Positions 51,301 to 59,784 are shown, numbered from the stretch's first letter. The stretch is 64,000 nt of DNA from an uncultured Spirochaetaceae bacterium (GCA_944392985.1 CALXYL010000004.1:47987-111986), one strand, 5' to 3'. Made by a program: numbers and translations. Notes: generated by a model from the letters alone, not told the origin.

Positions 51301-52114
51301 TGAGCTCAATGCTTCCTATGGATACTCCGGTGAAAGGGTATCCCTCGGTCTTGATCTCAATGCTTCGGATGTCTTTGACAGGGTTGGCCTTGGCCTCAGC
51401 CTTTCCACATCCACAGTCTTTGCTGATGGCCTCTTCGCAATCTCCTCGTCAATCCCGTCGAATTACCTTCTTGTCAGGCAGAAGGGAGCACTGAAGGGCA
51501 ATACGCTTTCAATCGGTACAGCAGGAGCCGCTTCCTCTGATTATCTCCAGATGACATTCGGCACCGGCCTCTACACAGGACTTTCCTCCAACAGGGGCAG
51601 TAGCGTGATGGTCTACAGCACGGCAGAAGGGGATTTCGGCTCAACAGAGACAGTTCCTGTGAACATCCGCAATTCCGAAGTGAAGGGCTATGTGCTCAGA
51701 ATTGATGCAGATGCCACTTACACCGTCTCAGGTGTTGTGGATATTGATAACGAACTCTGGATCAACAATGCATCTCCTGTTTATTCAGTCTCACTTGATG
51801 ATGGTGCAATCGCACTGGAAGCTACGGATCATTACCTGTTCACAGATAGCGATGGACGCTTTGTCCTCTCTGATCTGCCAGCAGGAACATATGGATTCGA
51901 TGTACCTCTCGATGACGGATGGGCTCTCCTTATCTTCACAGTCACGGAGGATCTGGACAATTTCCGTCTCGTGCAGGTTTTTGACACGCTTGAGATGATC
52001 AACCTGGAGCTTCCTGAGCCGTACAGCTCTTCCTATATCTTCACCGGTATGAGGCAGCTTACGTCCGATGCTTTCTTTGAGATGCTATATCCAGGTTTCG
52101 GGGAGGCCGCATGA
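48383..52114 (+). CDS. Usher-like outer-membrane protein fused to an inner-membrane domain
   Basis: The 1243-residue protein has three parts. Residues 1-215 hold five hydrophobic helices (about 13-33, 38-62, 69-91, 162-182, 190-215) in place of a cleavable signal. Residues 216-380 are a Pro/Glu/Val-rich linker like the periplasm-spanning part of TonB. The rest resembles a chaperone-usher barrel: N-terminal domain, beta-strand-rich barrel from about 470, plug-like VEVFNEGNSIFRRTLDPGTYNLRDFILYSGANRIVIRV, and C-terminal beta domain with TDSDGRFVLSDLPAGTYGFDV. Classical ushers lack the first two parts. It would thread subunits across the outer membrane while tethered to the inner one. Order chaperone-usher-subunits supports the call. 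Confidence 0.75.
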   Translation: MRGGDDKRRSFRRGLIISIATITAVMTAVLAMFQKTIGQGLALVLGYAILFLSAVLINLFLIGSTSDMRRMALLVLTIGILVFFILGIIQLHFSQRGESAAALGGTAAVETLPSGTASSIPADEEGGMSTAEGWDITPSSQEEFPSDGHYVGTAESIPSTSFMPRFIASSALCVIIVALSGILLNLFSEGVPGAMRIISLIVSLGVLSFVTGAIIYILFMQHRPPGEAIRPVIPVEEVYQEGIFSEEEPPVVIEEEEPVIMPPEEEEPLIPVQEVPVEAIETVEEAVPVIEETPAEEPVSMPEEPAEQREEAPSIPTAPTMMTIIESVDHPVPSAPDVFTTVRSIKEDEKPVVVPVVEEVEERVPAEEVEYYEVPDWMTDDFWSTFYIAGEEELLLADGIYYMELYVNGTDYGSITTLVEDNKASLLSSELRSYLDGTLTDAAFNRVFLNRGEYISLVELEEIGVDTRFDSAAYIVELGFDLADMPVQILSLRGSSSRYVYRPLADGLDLEPAVFSLTSRYTLNANFNDVVAPDPFDTLRFSLSSSNTARLYDVFLDFSYGMYFTFDSYRFNFGTYRFYVDFPEKMLRLSWGDVNSYLLSPNGTSIGVSIEKSTAYSNQFISRSNNVQQLVVIEKRSDVEVFNEGNSIFRRTLDPGTYNLRDFILYSGANRIVIRVSPLDGSEPQEIELDVLYSSALLMPGEFYYGASAVTSRTRSSAGAAKYPGMLSIPLWNNQRIDYDFRDVTLSGYFRTGLVDTLTMDMSLAVQNRPSGNTAWKPNASLALELTNLTPIGTTRYNIDVDEESDGNGAFTLPSLDLRVGHQISFDNRAFSSLTFGAGYSSPYMWDWANGDNLSFNVSMSGSFGILGWSLSSYGNMSFHDTEDIGYSWNVSASASFSFTRSFYMSASASLSGADGISPQFTGRVSATMRFGKVNMNASTSGRDLSSRISTSMGDHSMSATLRSPVLMDINRYELNASYGYSGERVSLGLDLNASDVFDRVGLGLSLSTSTVFADGLFAISSSIPSNYLLVRQKGALKGNTLSIGTAGAASSDYLQMTFGTGLYTGLSSNRGSSVMVYSTAEGDFGSTETVPVNIRNSEVKGYVLRIDADATYTVSGVVDIDNELWINNASPVYSVSLDDGAIALEATDHYLFTDSDGRFVLSDLPAGTYGFDVPLDDGWALLIFTVTEDLDNFRLVQVFDTLEMINLELPEPYSSSYIFTGMRQLTSDAFFEMLYPGFGEAA

Positions 52115-52773
52115 TGAAGAGAATCACAGCAATGCTTATCATGGTTCTTCTGCTTCCTGCAGTGCTTCTGGGGGCGACAGAAACAGGAAACAAGGGCACG
52201 GAACTTGAAATCAAGGCATATAAGATGGGTGGCGATAACTATGGCAAGATCATCATTACGAGTGCTGTTCCCGGCGCTTTGTATGAGATTGGCAGCATAG
52301 ACAATCCAGAGGGAACCCCTTCTTCGATAGATATCACCAGCCGGCTTGAACAGCTTTTCGGTAATACTGGTGCGGTACCATCTGTATTCAATGAGCGTGT
52401 TGTATTCTCTTACAGGGTTGCTGGTACAGAAGCGGGGACATACACTATCAGGTTGACATTTGGAAAATTCTCTCATGATGGCGGCGGAAGTTCTATAACA
52501 GCATCCTATGCGCTGGGGAATACGAATTATGTGTTCAGCCGGAGCAGTAATACCACATCAGCTGAAGGATATACGATCAAAGAAGATTCCCGTACAACAG
52601 GCGTGATCCAAGAGAAAAACTCCGGGTCAGCAAGCTGGACAGTTTCCCAAGGGTGTACAGAGGAATGGATCGTCAGAGGCGCCATAGCGATGACAATTAA
52701 TGAAAGCTCTTATATCAATGCGGCTTATGGCAGACATAGTGCCACAGTTCAGGTTACGTATGAGGTTAAATAG
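52111..52773 (+). CDS. Secreted pilus-subunit-like protein 1
   Basis: The 220-residue product has a signal peptide (MMKRITAMLIMVLLLPAVLLGA). The mature part is beta-rich and ends SATVQVTYEVK, the alternating strand pattern with which pilus subunits bind chaperones. The start overlaps the usher stop by four bases (two tandem ATGs are possible). Being first after the usher suggests an early-assembled or minor subunit. Sequence similarity to known subunits is too low to name the family. Confidence 0.65.
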   Translation: MMKRITAMLIMVLLLPAVLLGATETGNKGTELEIKAYKMGGDNYGKIIITSAVPGALYEIGSIDNPEGTPSSIDITSRLEQLFGNTGAVPSVFNERVVFSYRVAGTEAGTYTIRLTFGKFSHDGGGSSITASYALGNTNYVFSRSSNTTSAEGYTIKEDSRTTGVIQEKNSGSASWTVSQGCTEEWIVRGAIAMTINESSYINAAYGRHSATVQVTYEVK

Positions 52774-52783
52774 GGAGGTGGAA

Positions 52784-53431
52784 GTGAAAAGGATTGTTCT
52801 GATCATAACGATAATCTTTCTGGTTCTAGCTCCTGCTTATTCCGCGTATGAGATCCAGAGGACCAAGGAATTCACGCTGATGGCTGGTTATGAAACTGTG
52901 CTTTATCTTGAGATTGATGAGATCCCGGCGCAGTCCAATCAGTATATTGCCGGAATGCCATTCAACATTGAGGATTTTCAGGTGCAGGCTGGAACTACTG
53001 AACATGGTAGGGAGATCGCCACATGGAATATGCTTTCCAATACTCCTGAATTCGGTCTCAAAATATGGGGAGAACCTATGTATCATGTCGATGATACAGA
53101 GAAGAAGAATCCATTGAACTATGTTCTGAATATCCAGTATATGCTTGGTTATTATCTTGAGAATGGCAGTTTGGGAAACAGTGAATCCAAGTGGCTTGAG
53201 TTCGATTCGACAGATGGCATAGCGACTGAAGGAGATGCAGAGCTCATTGATCTTCTTGGGGGTGTCTCTACCAGTGCAGGAACATTCATTGGAAGCCTCG
53301 GAGGGAGCATCTTCTTTGAGTTCACGCCTGCGACATCACAGGAGATCATGAATGATATGGATGTGGATGAGAAATTCCCTGAAGGGGAATATACCGCGAC
53401 TGTCACGTTCAAGCTGGAGGTAACCCAATGA
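52784..53431 (+). CDS. Secreted pilus-subunit-like protein 2
   Basis: The product starts at GTG 52784, with AGGGAGG upstream; the signal peptide MKRIVLIITIIFLVLAPAYSA confirms this choice. The 215-residue protein is acidic and ends FPEGEYTATVTFKLEVTQ, which matches the end motif of its neighbours (P.G.Y.A.V...V). It overlaps the next start by four bases. A structural subunit role is inferred from position and the end motif. Confidence 0.65.
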   Translation: MKRIVLIITIIFLVLAPAYSAYEIQRTKEFTLMAGYETVLYLEIDEIPAQSNQYIAGMPFNIEDFQVQAGTTEHGREIATWNMLSNTPEFGLKIWGEPMYHVDDTEKKNPLNYVLNIQYMLGYYLENGSLGNSESKWLEFDSTDGIATEGDAELIDLLGGVSTSAGTFIGSLGGSIFFEFTPATSQEIMNDMDVDEKFPEGEYTATVTFKLEVTQ

Positions 53432-54798
53432 GAAAGGCATTTGCAACGATTTCAATCTTATTGCTTGGTCTTTCCTGCATTTGGTCTGAAGCCAATATCA
53501 GCATCATCCCATACAGCGGAGCCAATGATGTGAATATGGCCAGCGTGAAATTCCAGGGTACTGTCAGTGGCTTTAAGAATTCCGGATCTAATGTTTGGAC
53601 TGACGAAAACCTTTCTGCTTATGATTCTGAAAAATCTAAGAGCTATTACTGCGATGATCATATGGTAGCCGCTGGCGGTGTATATGGTGTTAATGATTCA
53701 GAAAGCGGAAAGAAGGTCTCGATAACAGTCAACTGTGCTTCAGGATTCTATTTCCGTTCGCTTTCGCATCCAAACAGCATCAGGCCATTCGAGCTGATCT
53801 TAGTACCAAGATATCATGATGGATGGAGGTTGGGCGATGTTACGCATACAGGAGACCCTATACTGTTTAATGATTCCTATAATAATAAAACGAGAGATAT
53901 AACTTATGATTTTAATAGATGGACAACTGGGAATCCGCGAATCTGGTTTGATATCATCCTTGTCCTTCCTTTGGATGAAACGCCTATTTCCAATTCAAAT
54001 TACATTGAAGCGTATGGGCGTAGATATGCATTGATGCCTGCCCAAGATTATACTGCGATTGTTGAGATTACAGTTGAATGGCCCGGTGCTGAAACGCAGA
54101 AGCTGATAATTCCTTTCTCTGGGTATTATACCGGAACTACTAATGACACCGGAGAGGAAGTTCCTCAGAGTGTCAGCTTTCAGGTCTCAACGACCGCAGC
54201 AGCTTCCAATCTGACAATAAGCAATCAGGGTAATCCAAGAGTGGAGATAGGGGCGATAGATTTCATTCTGAATCCAAAGCAGGAGGAGCTGATTGACGAG
54301 GGGTGGGGTGCGGACACCTATAATGTTTGGTATTACGACGATGACTATACAAAGATATTCCTTTCATCATCGAATGATCCTTACGACGCAGATGCAGATG
54401 AATTCCAGCTGATTCATACATCTGTTATGAGCGGGCAGACTCCTATGACCAATTACAATCACATCGGGTTTGATATCTATGTTGATGGGGATGAGGGGGA
54501 AGGTCTCAATGATGGTGAGAGCGCGCCATCTGGGATACGGAATGTAATCCGTCAGTTCACCGGAACCGATAACGTGAGCTCTGGGGATGTTTCAAATGCG
54601 ATAATCCCTATCCGTGTTAGAGAGACAAACACGCATGTGAATAATAATCGATATGAGTATTTCAAATATAGCGGGAAGATGTATGTACAGATAGATACTC
54701 CGGTGTCAACGATGCTCCCTGGAAGTTACATGGGGAATGTCTATGTGCATGTTGTTACTGATGATAAGCGAATGATTGTTAAGGAGGAAAGACGGTGA
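53428..54798 (+). CDS. Two-domain secreted protein, candidate tip adhesin
   Basis: At 456 residues it is about twice the size of the other subunits. It has a signal peptide (MRKAFATISILLLGLSCIWSEA). The subunit end motif occurs twice: inside (MPAQDYTAIVEITVEWPG, about residue 210) and at the C-terminus (LPGSYMGNVYVHVV), so it may be two Ig-like domains in tandem. In type 1 and P pili, the tip adhesin is likewise a receptor-binding domain plus a pilin domain. Cys pairs are present in the first half (YYCDD, VNCAS). An adhesin role is inference. Confidence 0.6.
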   Translation: MRKAFATISILLLGLSCIWSEANISIIPYSGANDVNMASVKFQGTVSGFKNSGSNVWTDENLSAYDSEKSKSYYCDDHMVAAGGVYGVNDSESGKKVSITVNCASGFYFRSLSHPNSIRPFELILVPRYHDGWRLGDVTHTGDPILFNDSYNNKTRDITYDFNRWTTGNPRIWFDIILVLPLDETPISNSNYIEAYGRRYALMPAQDYTAIVEITVEWPGAETQKLIIPFSGYYTGTTNDTGEEVPQSVSFQVSTTAAASNLTISNQGNPRVEIGAIDFILNPKQEELIDEGWGADTYNVWYYDDDYTKIFLSSSNDPYDADADEFQLIHTSVMSGQTPMTNYNHIGFDIYVDGDEGEGLNDGESAPSGIRNVIRQFTGTDNVSSGDVSNAIIPIRVRETNTHVNNNRYEYFKYSGKMYVQIDTPVSTMLPGSYMGNVYVHVVTDDKRMIVKEERR

Positions 54799-55379
54799 AA
54801 AAAACAATTCTAGTATTTTTTGTTCTAACTATTTGCTTGTCTCTCTTCGCTGAGGAAGTTTCCTATGTTAATTTCTCCGCTGATATCCCAGAGGATTTCG
54901 GTGTTAACTTCCCTGATCATGCAAAGAGGCTTGATAGGCTTGTCTTTGCTGTCGATGTTGATATTGATGCTGAAAATGCTGAGAGCGGAAGCGGTGTTTC
55001 CTACATACATGAAGATGGATTGATTGATATCGGGGATATCACTGTGAATGATGGAGTGTCCTTCTCCCTGCTGTATTATGGCAATCTTTCCCAGCCATAC
55101 GATGTTGTCGTGTCAATCGACAAGGGAACGGGATTTGTCAGCATGGAGGATGGGATATCGAGGCTTCCGATGGAGGTTTTCATGAGCGCACCTGAAACTC
55201 CTTCTGATTACGTCAAAGTGCGCAGGATTGATGATGAGAATATTCAGCTGACAGTTGAGCCTGCAGGTATTATGCAGGGGCTTCGTGTCCTGGATATAGA
55301 TGTTGGATGGCAGGAAGGCTTTGAGGCTCTTCCTGGTCGATATATGGCTGATCTTGAATTTGAACTCATGACTATTTAG
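54795..55379 (+). CDS. Secreted pilus-subunit-like protein 4
   Basis: The start is GTG 54795 within GTGA, overlapping the previous stop; AAGGAGGAAAGAC precedes it. The 194-residue product has a signal peptide (MKKTILVFFVLTICLSLFAE) and an acidic mature part, ending LPGRYMADLEFELMTI, the subunit end motif. LPGRYM is nearly the same as LPGSYM at the end of the preceding protein. Confidence 0.65.
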   Translation: MKKTILVFFVLTICLSLFAEEVSYVNFSADIPEDFGVNFPDHAKRLDRLVFAVDVDIDAENAESGSGVSYIHEDGLIDIGDITVNDGVSFSLLYYGNLSQPYDVVVSIDKGTGFVSMEDGISRLPMEVFMSAPETPSDYVKVRRIDDENIQLTVEPAGIMQGLRVLDIDVGWQEGFEALPGRYMADLEFELMTI

Positions 55380-55394
55380 GAGATGGAGGGGAAA

Positions 55395-56036
55395 ATGAAA
55401 AAGGTTTTATTGGTTGGATTGATGGTTCTGCTGTCAATGGGAATGCTGTTTGCTTTGTCCGATGAGGACGGAACAATGCCAGCAAAAGGTATTCCAGAAT
55501 CAGAGAGTGTTAATTTCGTTCTGAATCTTTCTGGTGGCGAAGAAAGTACATCATCTTGGGAAGTAGGTTTCTCCAATGCGGCGGTCAATAAAGATTCGGG
55601 TATAACGGAGGAAAAAAGGATTGACGCTAACGAAAATCTTAACCTTGTGATTGACGACACTACGCATACTGCTTCGTATGGCAGCACTGAAGGCAACAGC
55701 AATTTCCATGCATACTGGAATATCACATCTGGTACACCTGCAGTTGTGAAACTCTATATGGAAAAGGCCCTTACTGGTAACGTTGAAGTGAATGGAGTAA
55801 AGCAGACAATTCCTTGGTCTGTGACAGCAAATGGTAATACACAGAATGAGGGTCGTTCAGAAGACTTTGAATATGGTGCTGGAACTGCAATCACAATCGT
55901 TACAACGAATCCTGCTAAAAATGGTGTTGTTGATATCGGTAGTGTACCTGTCGAGATAAAGACTGGTGATTTCTCGGACGAGAAACCTGATACATTTTCT
56001 GCGGCTCTCTATATTTCAATTGAGGCTAATTCCTGA
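55395..56036 (+). CDS. Secreted pilus-subunit-like protein 5
   Basis: From ATG 55395 (GGAGGGGAAA upstream) the 213-residue product has a signal peptide (MKKVLLVGLMVLLSMGMLFA). It contains SSWEVGFSNAAVNKDSG, then FHAYWNITSG and a C-terminal SAALYISIEANS. The next protein has YEIGFSGSSVTKD and LHVYWNIV at matching places, so these two are diverged paralogues and the most likely repeating shaft subunits. Confidence 0.7.
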   Translation: MKKVLLVGLMVLLSMGMLFALSDEDGTMPAKGIPESESVNFVLNLSGGEESTSSWEVGFSNAAVNKDSGITEEKRIDANENLNLVIDDTTHTASYGSTEGNSNFHAYWNITSGTPAVVKLYMEKALTGNVEVNGVKQTIPWSVTANGNTQNEGRSEDFEYGAGTAITIVTTNPAKNGVVDIGSVPVEIKTGDFSDEKPDTFSAALYISIEANS

Positions 56037-56047
56037 AGGAGGAGAAT

Positions 56048-56647
56048 ATGAAGAAGTTATTTGCACTTGCAATTGTAATGATGATGGTTTGTGGGGTATT
56101 CGCTGAAGGCACAGGCTCTTCCGGTCTGAAGGAAGATACAACAAGTCTTTCAGCTACAACGGATGTTGTACTTGAACTCGGTATTGATGAGGATACTTCA
56201 TTTTATGAAATTGGTTTCTCAGGTAGCTCGGTAACTAAAGATAATTATGCTAGTATGGGGACGCCTAAAAAGACTGTTTCTCTCGCTGTGGATTCAACTA
56301 AGACCAGCGCTTCCAATGAAAATGACGAACTTCATGTGTATTGGAATATTGTTGCTCCGGAAGGAATAGATCTTGAACTTGCTATTTCTGATCCTCTTAA
56401 GGATCTTTCTGCAGATTCGCCGACTACTGATACGATTGATTGGCAGGTTGATTTTACAACAGGAGGAGGAACCCCTGCTACAAGTGTGGGGGCATCAACT
56501 GATTCTCCAGCAAAACTGCAGATTACTGGAATCGAACCTGGAATTGGCTCCAAGCAGCTGACTGTATCCACGCTTGCAAATGCGCTCGTAGGCAAGGATG
56601 CGGCTACCTATACAGGTACGCTTACAGTACGGGTTGCTTCTAACTAA
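56048..56647 (+). CDS. Secreted pilus-subunit-like protein 6
   Basis: The 199-residue product has a signal peptide (MKKLFALAIVMMMVCGVFAE) and the paralogue marks YEIGFSGSSVTKD, LHVYWNIVAPEGIDLELAISDPL and YTGTLTVRVAS at the C-terminus. GGAGGAGAAT precedes the ATG, so translation should be strong. It lacks Cys after the signal peptide, so no disulphide stabilises the fold. Confidence 0.7.
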   Translation: MKKLFALAIVMMMVCGVFAEGTGSSGLKEDTTSLSATTDVVLELGIDEDTSFYEIGFSGSSVTKDNYASMGTPKKTVSLAVDSTKTSASNENDELHVYWNIVAPEGIDLELAISDPLKDLSADSPTTDTIDWQVDFTTGGGTPATSVGASTDSPAKLQITGIEPGIGSKQLTVSTLANALVGKDAATYTGTLTVRVASN

Positions 56648-56663
56648 GTCAGGGGGTCGAATT

Positions 56664-57197
56664 ATGAGAGTTATGCTGGTGATGGCTGTTTGCTTTGTGT
56701 TCCTTAATCCGCTTGGTGCGGCTGTAGGGCATGATGGGACAGACTTGCCAGCAACCCCTCTTTCCTTCTCCGTCAGCTTCAGTCCGGATTCAGCTGATAG
56801 CGGCTTCATGGTTGATAATGAAGAAGTCAGTCAGATCGGGCTGGAGCTTGATGATTCTTATTGTGGAGGAGGGAAAGCAACGCTTTGGTGGGACATCATC
56901 TACTATGGAACGGAAACACTGGATTTCTCTATTCGTGCTGAAGGGCCGCTGAAGATCAAAGAGACAGATGCTGATGGCATTGATTGGGATGTCTACGGCA
57001 CCGAAGAAGGAAGCAGCGTGAGGAGTGGGGGGCTGTATGCTCAGGAATCATACTCATGGTCGCTTGTCGTGCAGAAGAAAGCTGAGAACATTAGGGAAAA
57101 AGGGTCAATCGATTTGGGCTTCCTGACGGAAGATGTCATCGGATTTGATACAGGTAGCTATTCTGCGAAGCTCTATTTCGGAGTGGAGACGCAATGA
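56664..57197 (+). CDS. Secreted pilus-subunit-like protein 7
   Basis: From ATG 56664 (AGGGGG upstream) the 177-residue product has a signal peptide (MRVMLVMAVCFVFLNPLGAA), then ATLWWDIIYYGTETLDFSIRAEGPLKI and a C-terminal YSAKLYFGVETQ. The WW/YW-D/N-I motif followed by a strand and G/D-P-L is shared with the neighbouring proteins. It is the shortest of the set. Confidence 0.65.
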   Translation: MRVMLVMAVCFVFLNPLGAAVGHDGTDLPATPLSFSVSFSPDSADSGFMVDNEEVSQIGLELDDSYCGGGKATLWWDIIYYGTETLDFSIRAEGPLKIKETDADGIDWDVYGTEEGSSVRSGGLYAQESYSWSLVVQKKAENIREKGSIDLGFLTEDVIGFDTGSYSAKLYFGVETQ

Positions 57198-57769
57198 TGA
57201 GAAGAATTAGATGCATAATCATGGCTATTTCCTTTGTCCTCCTTGCTGTCTTGCCTTGCTTTGCTGAGGATACTGAACTTTCCGTGACATGGGATCTTGG
57301 TGATAGCGATATCTCTTATTACCGGTTTGGATTCCGTAAATCCGAGACAGAAGCAATCAATGCAACAGAATCCATGGCTGTTACTGTAACAGATACGGAT
57401 ATTTCTGGCAGTTTCTCCTTTCAGGTTTACTGGGAGTTCATTTCAAGTCTTTCACTTGACCTGGTCATTTCTATTGATGGCCCTATGTCAGATGGTTTCG
57501 GACATTCGATCCCGTGGACGATAGCTCCGACACCTCCATTTGATAATTCATTTGATAATTCCTGGAAACTGGATTCGAGCGAGGGTACGCTGACAGCGGC
57601 GATACATGGTGCTAATGAAAAGTATACTCATGATGCCGGTACTTCGATAAAAGGAGAATTTGGTTCCATTGCAGTAACAGCAATGACAAACCTGGCTCCA
57701 ACAGCTATCGCCCCGGTCTATTCAGGTTCATACAGCGGTACCGTAGAGTTGAATGTGAAAGTGAGGTAG
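57194..57769 (+). CDS. Secreted pilus-subunit-like protein 8
   Basis: The 191-residue product overlaps the previous stop by four bases and has a signal peptide ending LPCFAE. YYRFGFRKSETEAIN, FQVYWEFISSLSLDLVISIDGPM and YSGTVELNVKVR are the family marks. Compared with protein 6 the spacing of these motifs is preserved, which supports common descent. Confidence 0.65.
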   Translation: MMRRIRCIIMAISFVLLAVLPCFAEDTELSVTWDLGDSDISYYRFGFRKSETEAINATESMAVTVTDTDISGSFSFQVYWEFISSLSLDLVISIDGPMSDGFGHSIPWTIAPTPPFDNSFDNSWKLDSSEGTLTAAIHGANEKYTHDAGTSIKGEFGSIAVTAMTNLAPTAIAPVYSGSYSGTVELNVKVR

Positions 57770-57772
57770 GGT

Positions 57773-58402
57773 ATGAAGAGGATAGTATTATTGATACTTC
57801 TGCTTTCAGTTGCCATTCTGGCTACCACTGCTGCTGATAGTAATAAGTATCTGCTGTTCAGCGGGGATATTGGGGAAAAAAACCCTAAGATTGAGTATTA
57901 TATTGACTTCTCTTCATTGGAAAGCACATCGTTTGGATTCTCTTCCCGTTTCGTCGATGATGGTGTGCCTCCGGATCCGCGTACATCGCTTGCTCTTGAA
58001 GCGAAGGCGAACGTAAATGATGGTAAAGACCCTTCCCAGTGGACTCTTATAGGACAGGGAACATGTTATGTCTATTGGGACGTTGTCACAACGAAGTCAT
58101 TTACCGTATCCATTTCGCTTGACGGAGCCATGAAGGCAACGGCGAAAGATGGTTCCACTATAGCGACGCTTGATTGGTCATGTGAGGTCTTTGAGGACGC
58201 GACAGAAGATGCCATTTCATTGGGAACGTTCAATAATGAGTCAGAACCTGTGTATCTGTTTAAATCTTCGACGCAGGGGAAACGAAGTCTTGAGACAATT
58301 GGAAGCCGACGGTTGGAATTCACAACAACAGAGAATGCCATTGGCAAACCTGCAGAAGAATTCGTTGGCACAGTCATCTTGAGCGTGACAATTGTAAGCT
58401 GA
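57773..58402 (+). CDS. Secreted pilus-subunit-like protein 9
   Basis: The 209-residue product begins MKRIVLLILLLSVAILATTAAD, a signal peptide. SFGFSSRFVDDG, CYVYWDVVTTKSFTVSISLDGAMKA and FVGTVILSVTIVS repeat the family pattern. It starts three bases after the previous stop, with a GTAGGGT ribosome site. Confidence 0.65.
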   Translation: MKRIVLLILLLSVAILATTAADSNKYLLFSGDIGEKNPKIEYYIDFSSLESTSFGFSSRFVDDGVPPDPRTSLALEAKANVNDGKDPSQWTLIGQGTCYVYWDVVTTKSFTVSISLDGAMKATAKDGSTIATLDWSCEVFEDATEDAISLGTFNNESEPVYLFKSSTQGKRSLETIGSRRLEFTTTENAIGKPAEEFVGTVILSVTIVS

Positions 58403-58412
58403 AGGAGGGGAT

Positions 58413-59006
58413 ATGAGAAAGTTTGTTTCTGTTTTTATTGTGATTTTCCTCCTTATTCTCATTGGACTTGGAGCTAAGGATATCCTAGAGAGCAACAGCG
58501 CTGTCATACCGATAGAATTCTCTGCCAGCAGGTATGCTTTGCGGATGGGGTTTGCTACAAGTCCTGTCAATAGATTGGATAAGATAGATGAAAATAATGC
58601 TGAAGTTTATGGTGTAATTCCCGTAAACGGAATCCAGTTCAAGCCCGATGCCATAAACAATGTGTTTGACACAGGATTCTTTTATTTCTATATGCAGATC
58701 TTTACCCAGACGAAGATAAGGGTTACAGCCACTGCTTCAGCTTTGTATTATTCAGATGACACAGGCTCAGGGAGTGATCCCAATTCAATCCAATGGGAGA
58801 ATGTCGGTATGACGCGGCAGGTTATGCCTACGCCTTCAGATACTGCCGCTGTTTTATATAAAGAGGATGGTAGTGTGAATACGCTTTATCCTCGTACGGC
58901 GAATATGGAATTCAGGTTTCAGGTTCCATTCGATGATGACCTTCTTGACCGTACTGGTGATAAGTATTCGGGGACAATGACTATTACAGTGGAGAGTGCA
59001 ACATGA
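58413..59006 (+). CDS. Secreted pilus-subunit-like protein 10
   Basis: The 197-residue product has a hydrophobic signal (MRKFVSVFIVIFLLILIGLGA), then YALRMGFATSPVNR, FYFYMQIFTQTKIRVTATASALYY and YSGTMTITVESAT. GGAGGGGAT precedes the ATG. It is more diverged, since the YW pair of the paralogues is replaced by YM. It overlaps the next gene by four bases. Confidence 0.65.
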   Translation: MRKFVSVFIVIFLLILIGLGAKDILESNSAVIPIEFSASRYALRMGFATSPVNRLDKIDENNAEVYGVIPVNGIQFKPDAINNVFDTGFFYFYMQIFTQTKIRVTATASALYYSDDTGSGSDPNSIQWENVGMTRQVMPTPSDTAAVLYKEDGSVNTLYPRTANMEFRFQVPFDDDLLDRTGDKYSGTMTITVESAT

Positions 59007-59674
59007 AGAAGATGATCATATTGCTGATTGTTCTTGTGGTGTTTTGTTCCTTTCTTTATGCAGCGGAACTTGATAGTCATGATTTCACGCTGGAATTCAC
59101 CAAGAGCGGCACAACTGAGATATTCTTCTCTGTTCCTAATACAGATCCTGTTCAGATACAGGATAGTGCCATAGCTTTCAATCTGCTTGAGAACCCAGAA
59201 ACTGATACTCAGACAAAAGCCGAAATAGGGGTCAATTGGCAGATATTCGGAATTGATGGAATCGCGGGGAATACTACTTCCTATAGTGCAGAAATCGGCG
59301 TGCTTTTCTCGGAGGATTCCGATTTCAATGACATAAGAGCTGGAGAAGAGCGCTATATGCTTAGAGGAGATACCCCGACAGATGCGCAGCCGGAAGGGCA
59401 AGGGTTGAATTATTATGTAACATCAAATAATAGTGCAGATGTTGCTGGCAGTCAGACTAATAAAGTAGATTCTTCCAATGGTATTGTCGCCCCGCTATCA
59501 GAAGCGGATAGGACTCTGGTTCTGTTTGATGGCATGATCAATCCCTCAAATGGTCAGATTGGTAACGCCGTGCTTACAATGACTTTGAATGCGCCGATAG
59601 TGAATGGCGTACAAACCACATTTACAGATGCTTTATATCGTGGTTATCTAATACTTTATGTTATGGCAAAGTAA
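59003..59674 (+). CDS. Secreted pilus-subunit-like protein 11
   Basis: The 223-residue product has a signal peptide (MKKMIILLIVLVVFCSFLYAAE) and ends YRGYLILYVMAK, the last version of the subunit end motif. FTLEFTKSGTTEIFFSVPNTDPV opens the mature domain, and a Gly/Asn-rich loop lies in the middle. As the last gene of the operon it may be the terminator or anchor subunit, though order alone does not prove it. Confidence 0.6.
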   Translation: MKKMIILLIVLVVFCSFLYAAELDSHDFTLEFTKSGTTEIFFSVPNTDPVQIQDSAIAFNLLENPETDTQTKAEIGVNWQIFGIDGIAGNTTSYSAEIGVLFSEDSDFNDIRAGEERYMLRGDTPTDAQPEGQGLNYYVTSNNSADVAGSQTNKVDSSNGIVAPLSEADRTLVLFDGMINPSNGQIGNAVLTMTLNAPIVNGVQTTFTDALYRGYLILYVMAK

Positions 59675-59682
59675 TCCCTGAC

Positions 59683-59718
59683 CAGCATCCAGACAGCCTT
59701 TCCTCTGCCCGGATGCTG
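59683..59718 (+). terminator. Hairpin at the end of the chaperone-usher operon
   Basis: CAGCATCC (59683-59690) and GGATGCTG (59711-59718) form an eight-base-pair stem with a 20-base loop. There is no T-run, so it may be a weak terminator or mRNA-stabilising hairpin. Confidence 0.45.
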
Positions 59719-59784
59719 TGAGATGAAGTGTTCTGATTGTCCCATCAGCGAGGACTTCTGTATAGCGCTAGCAGCATTATCATC

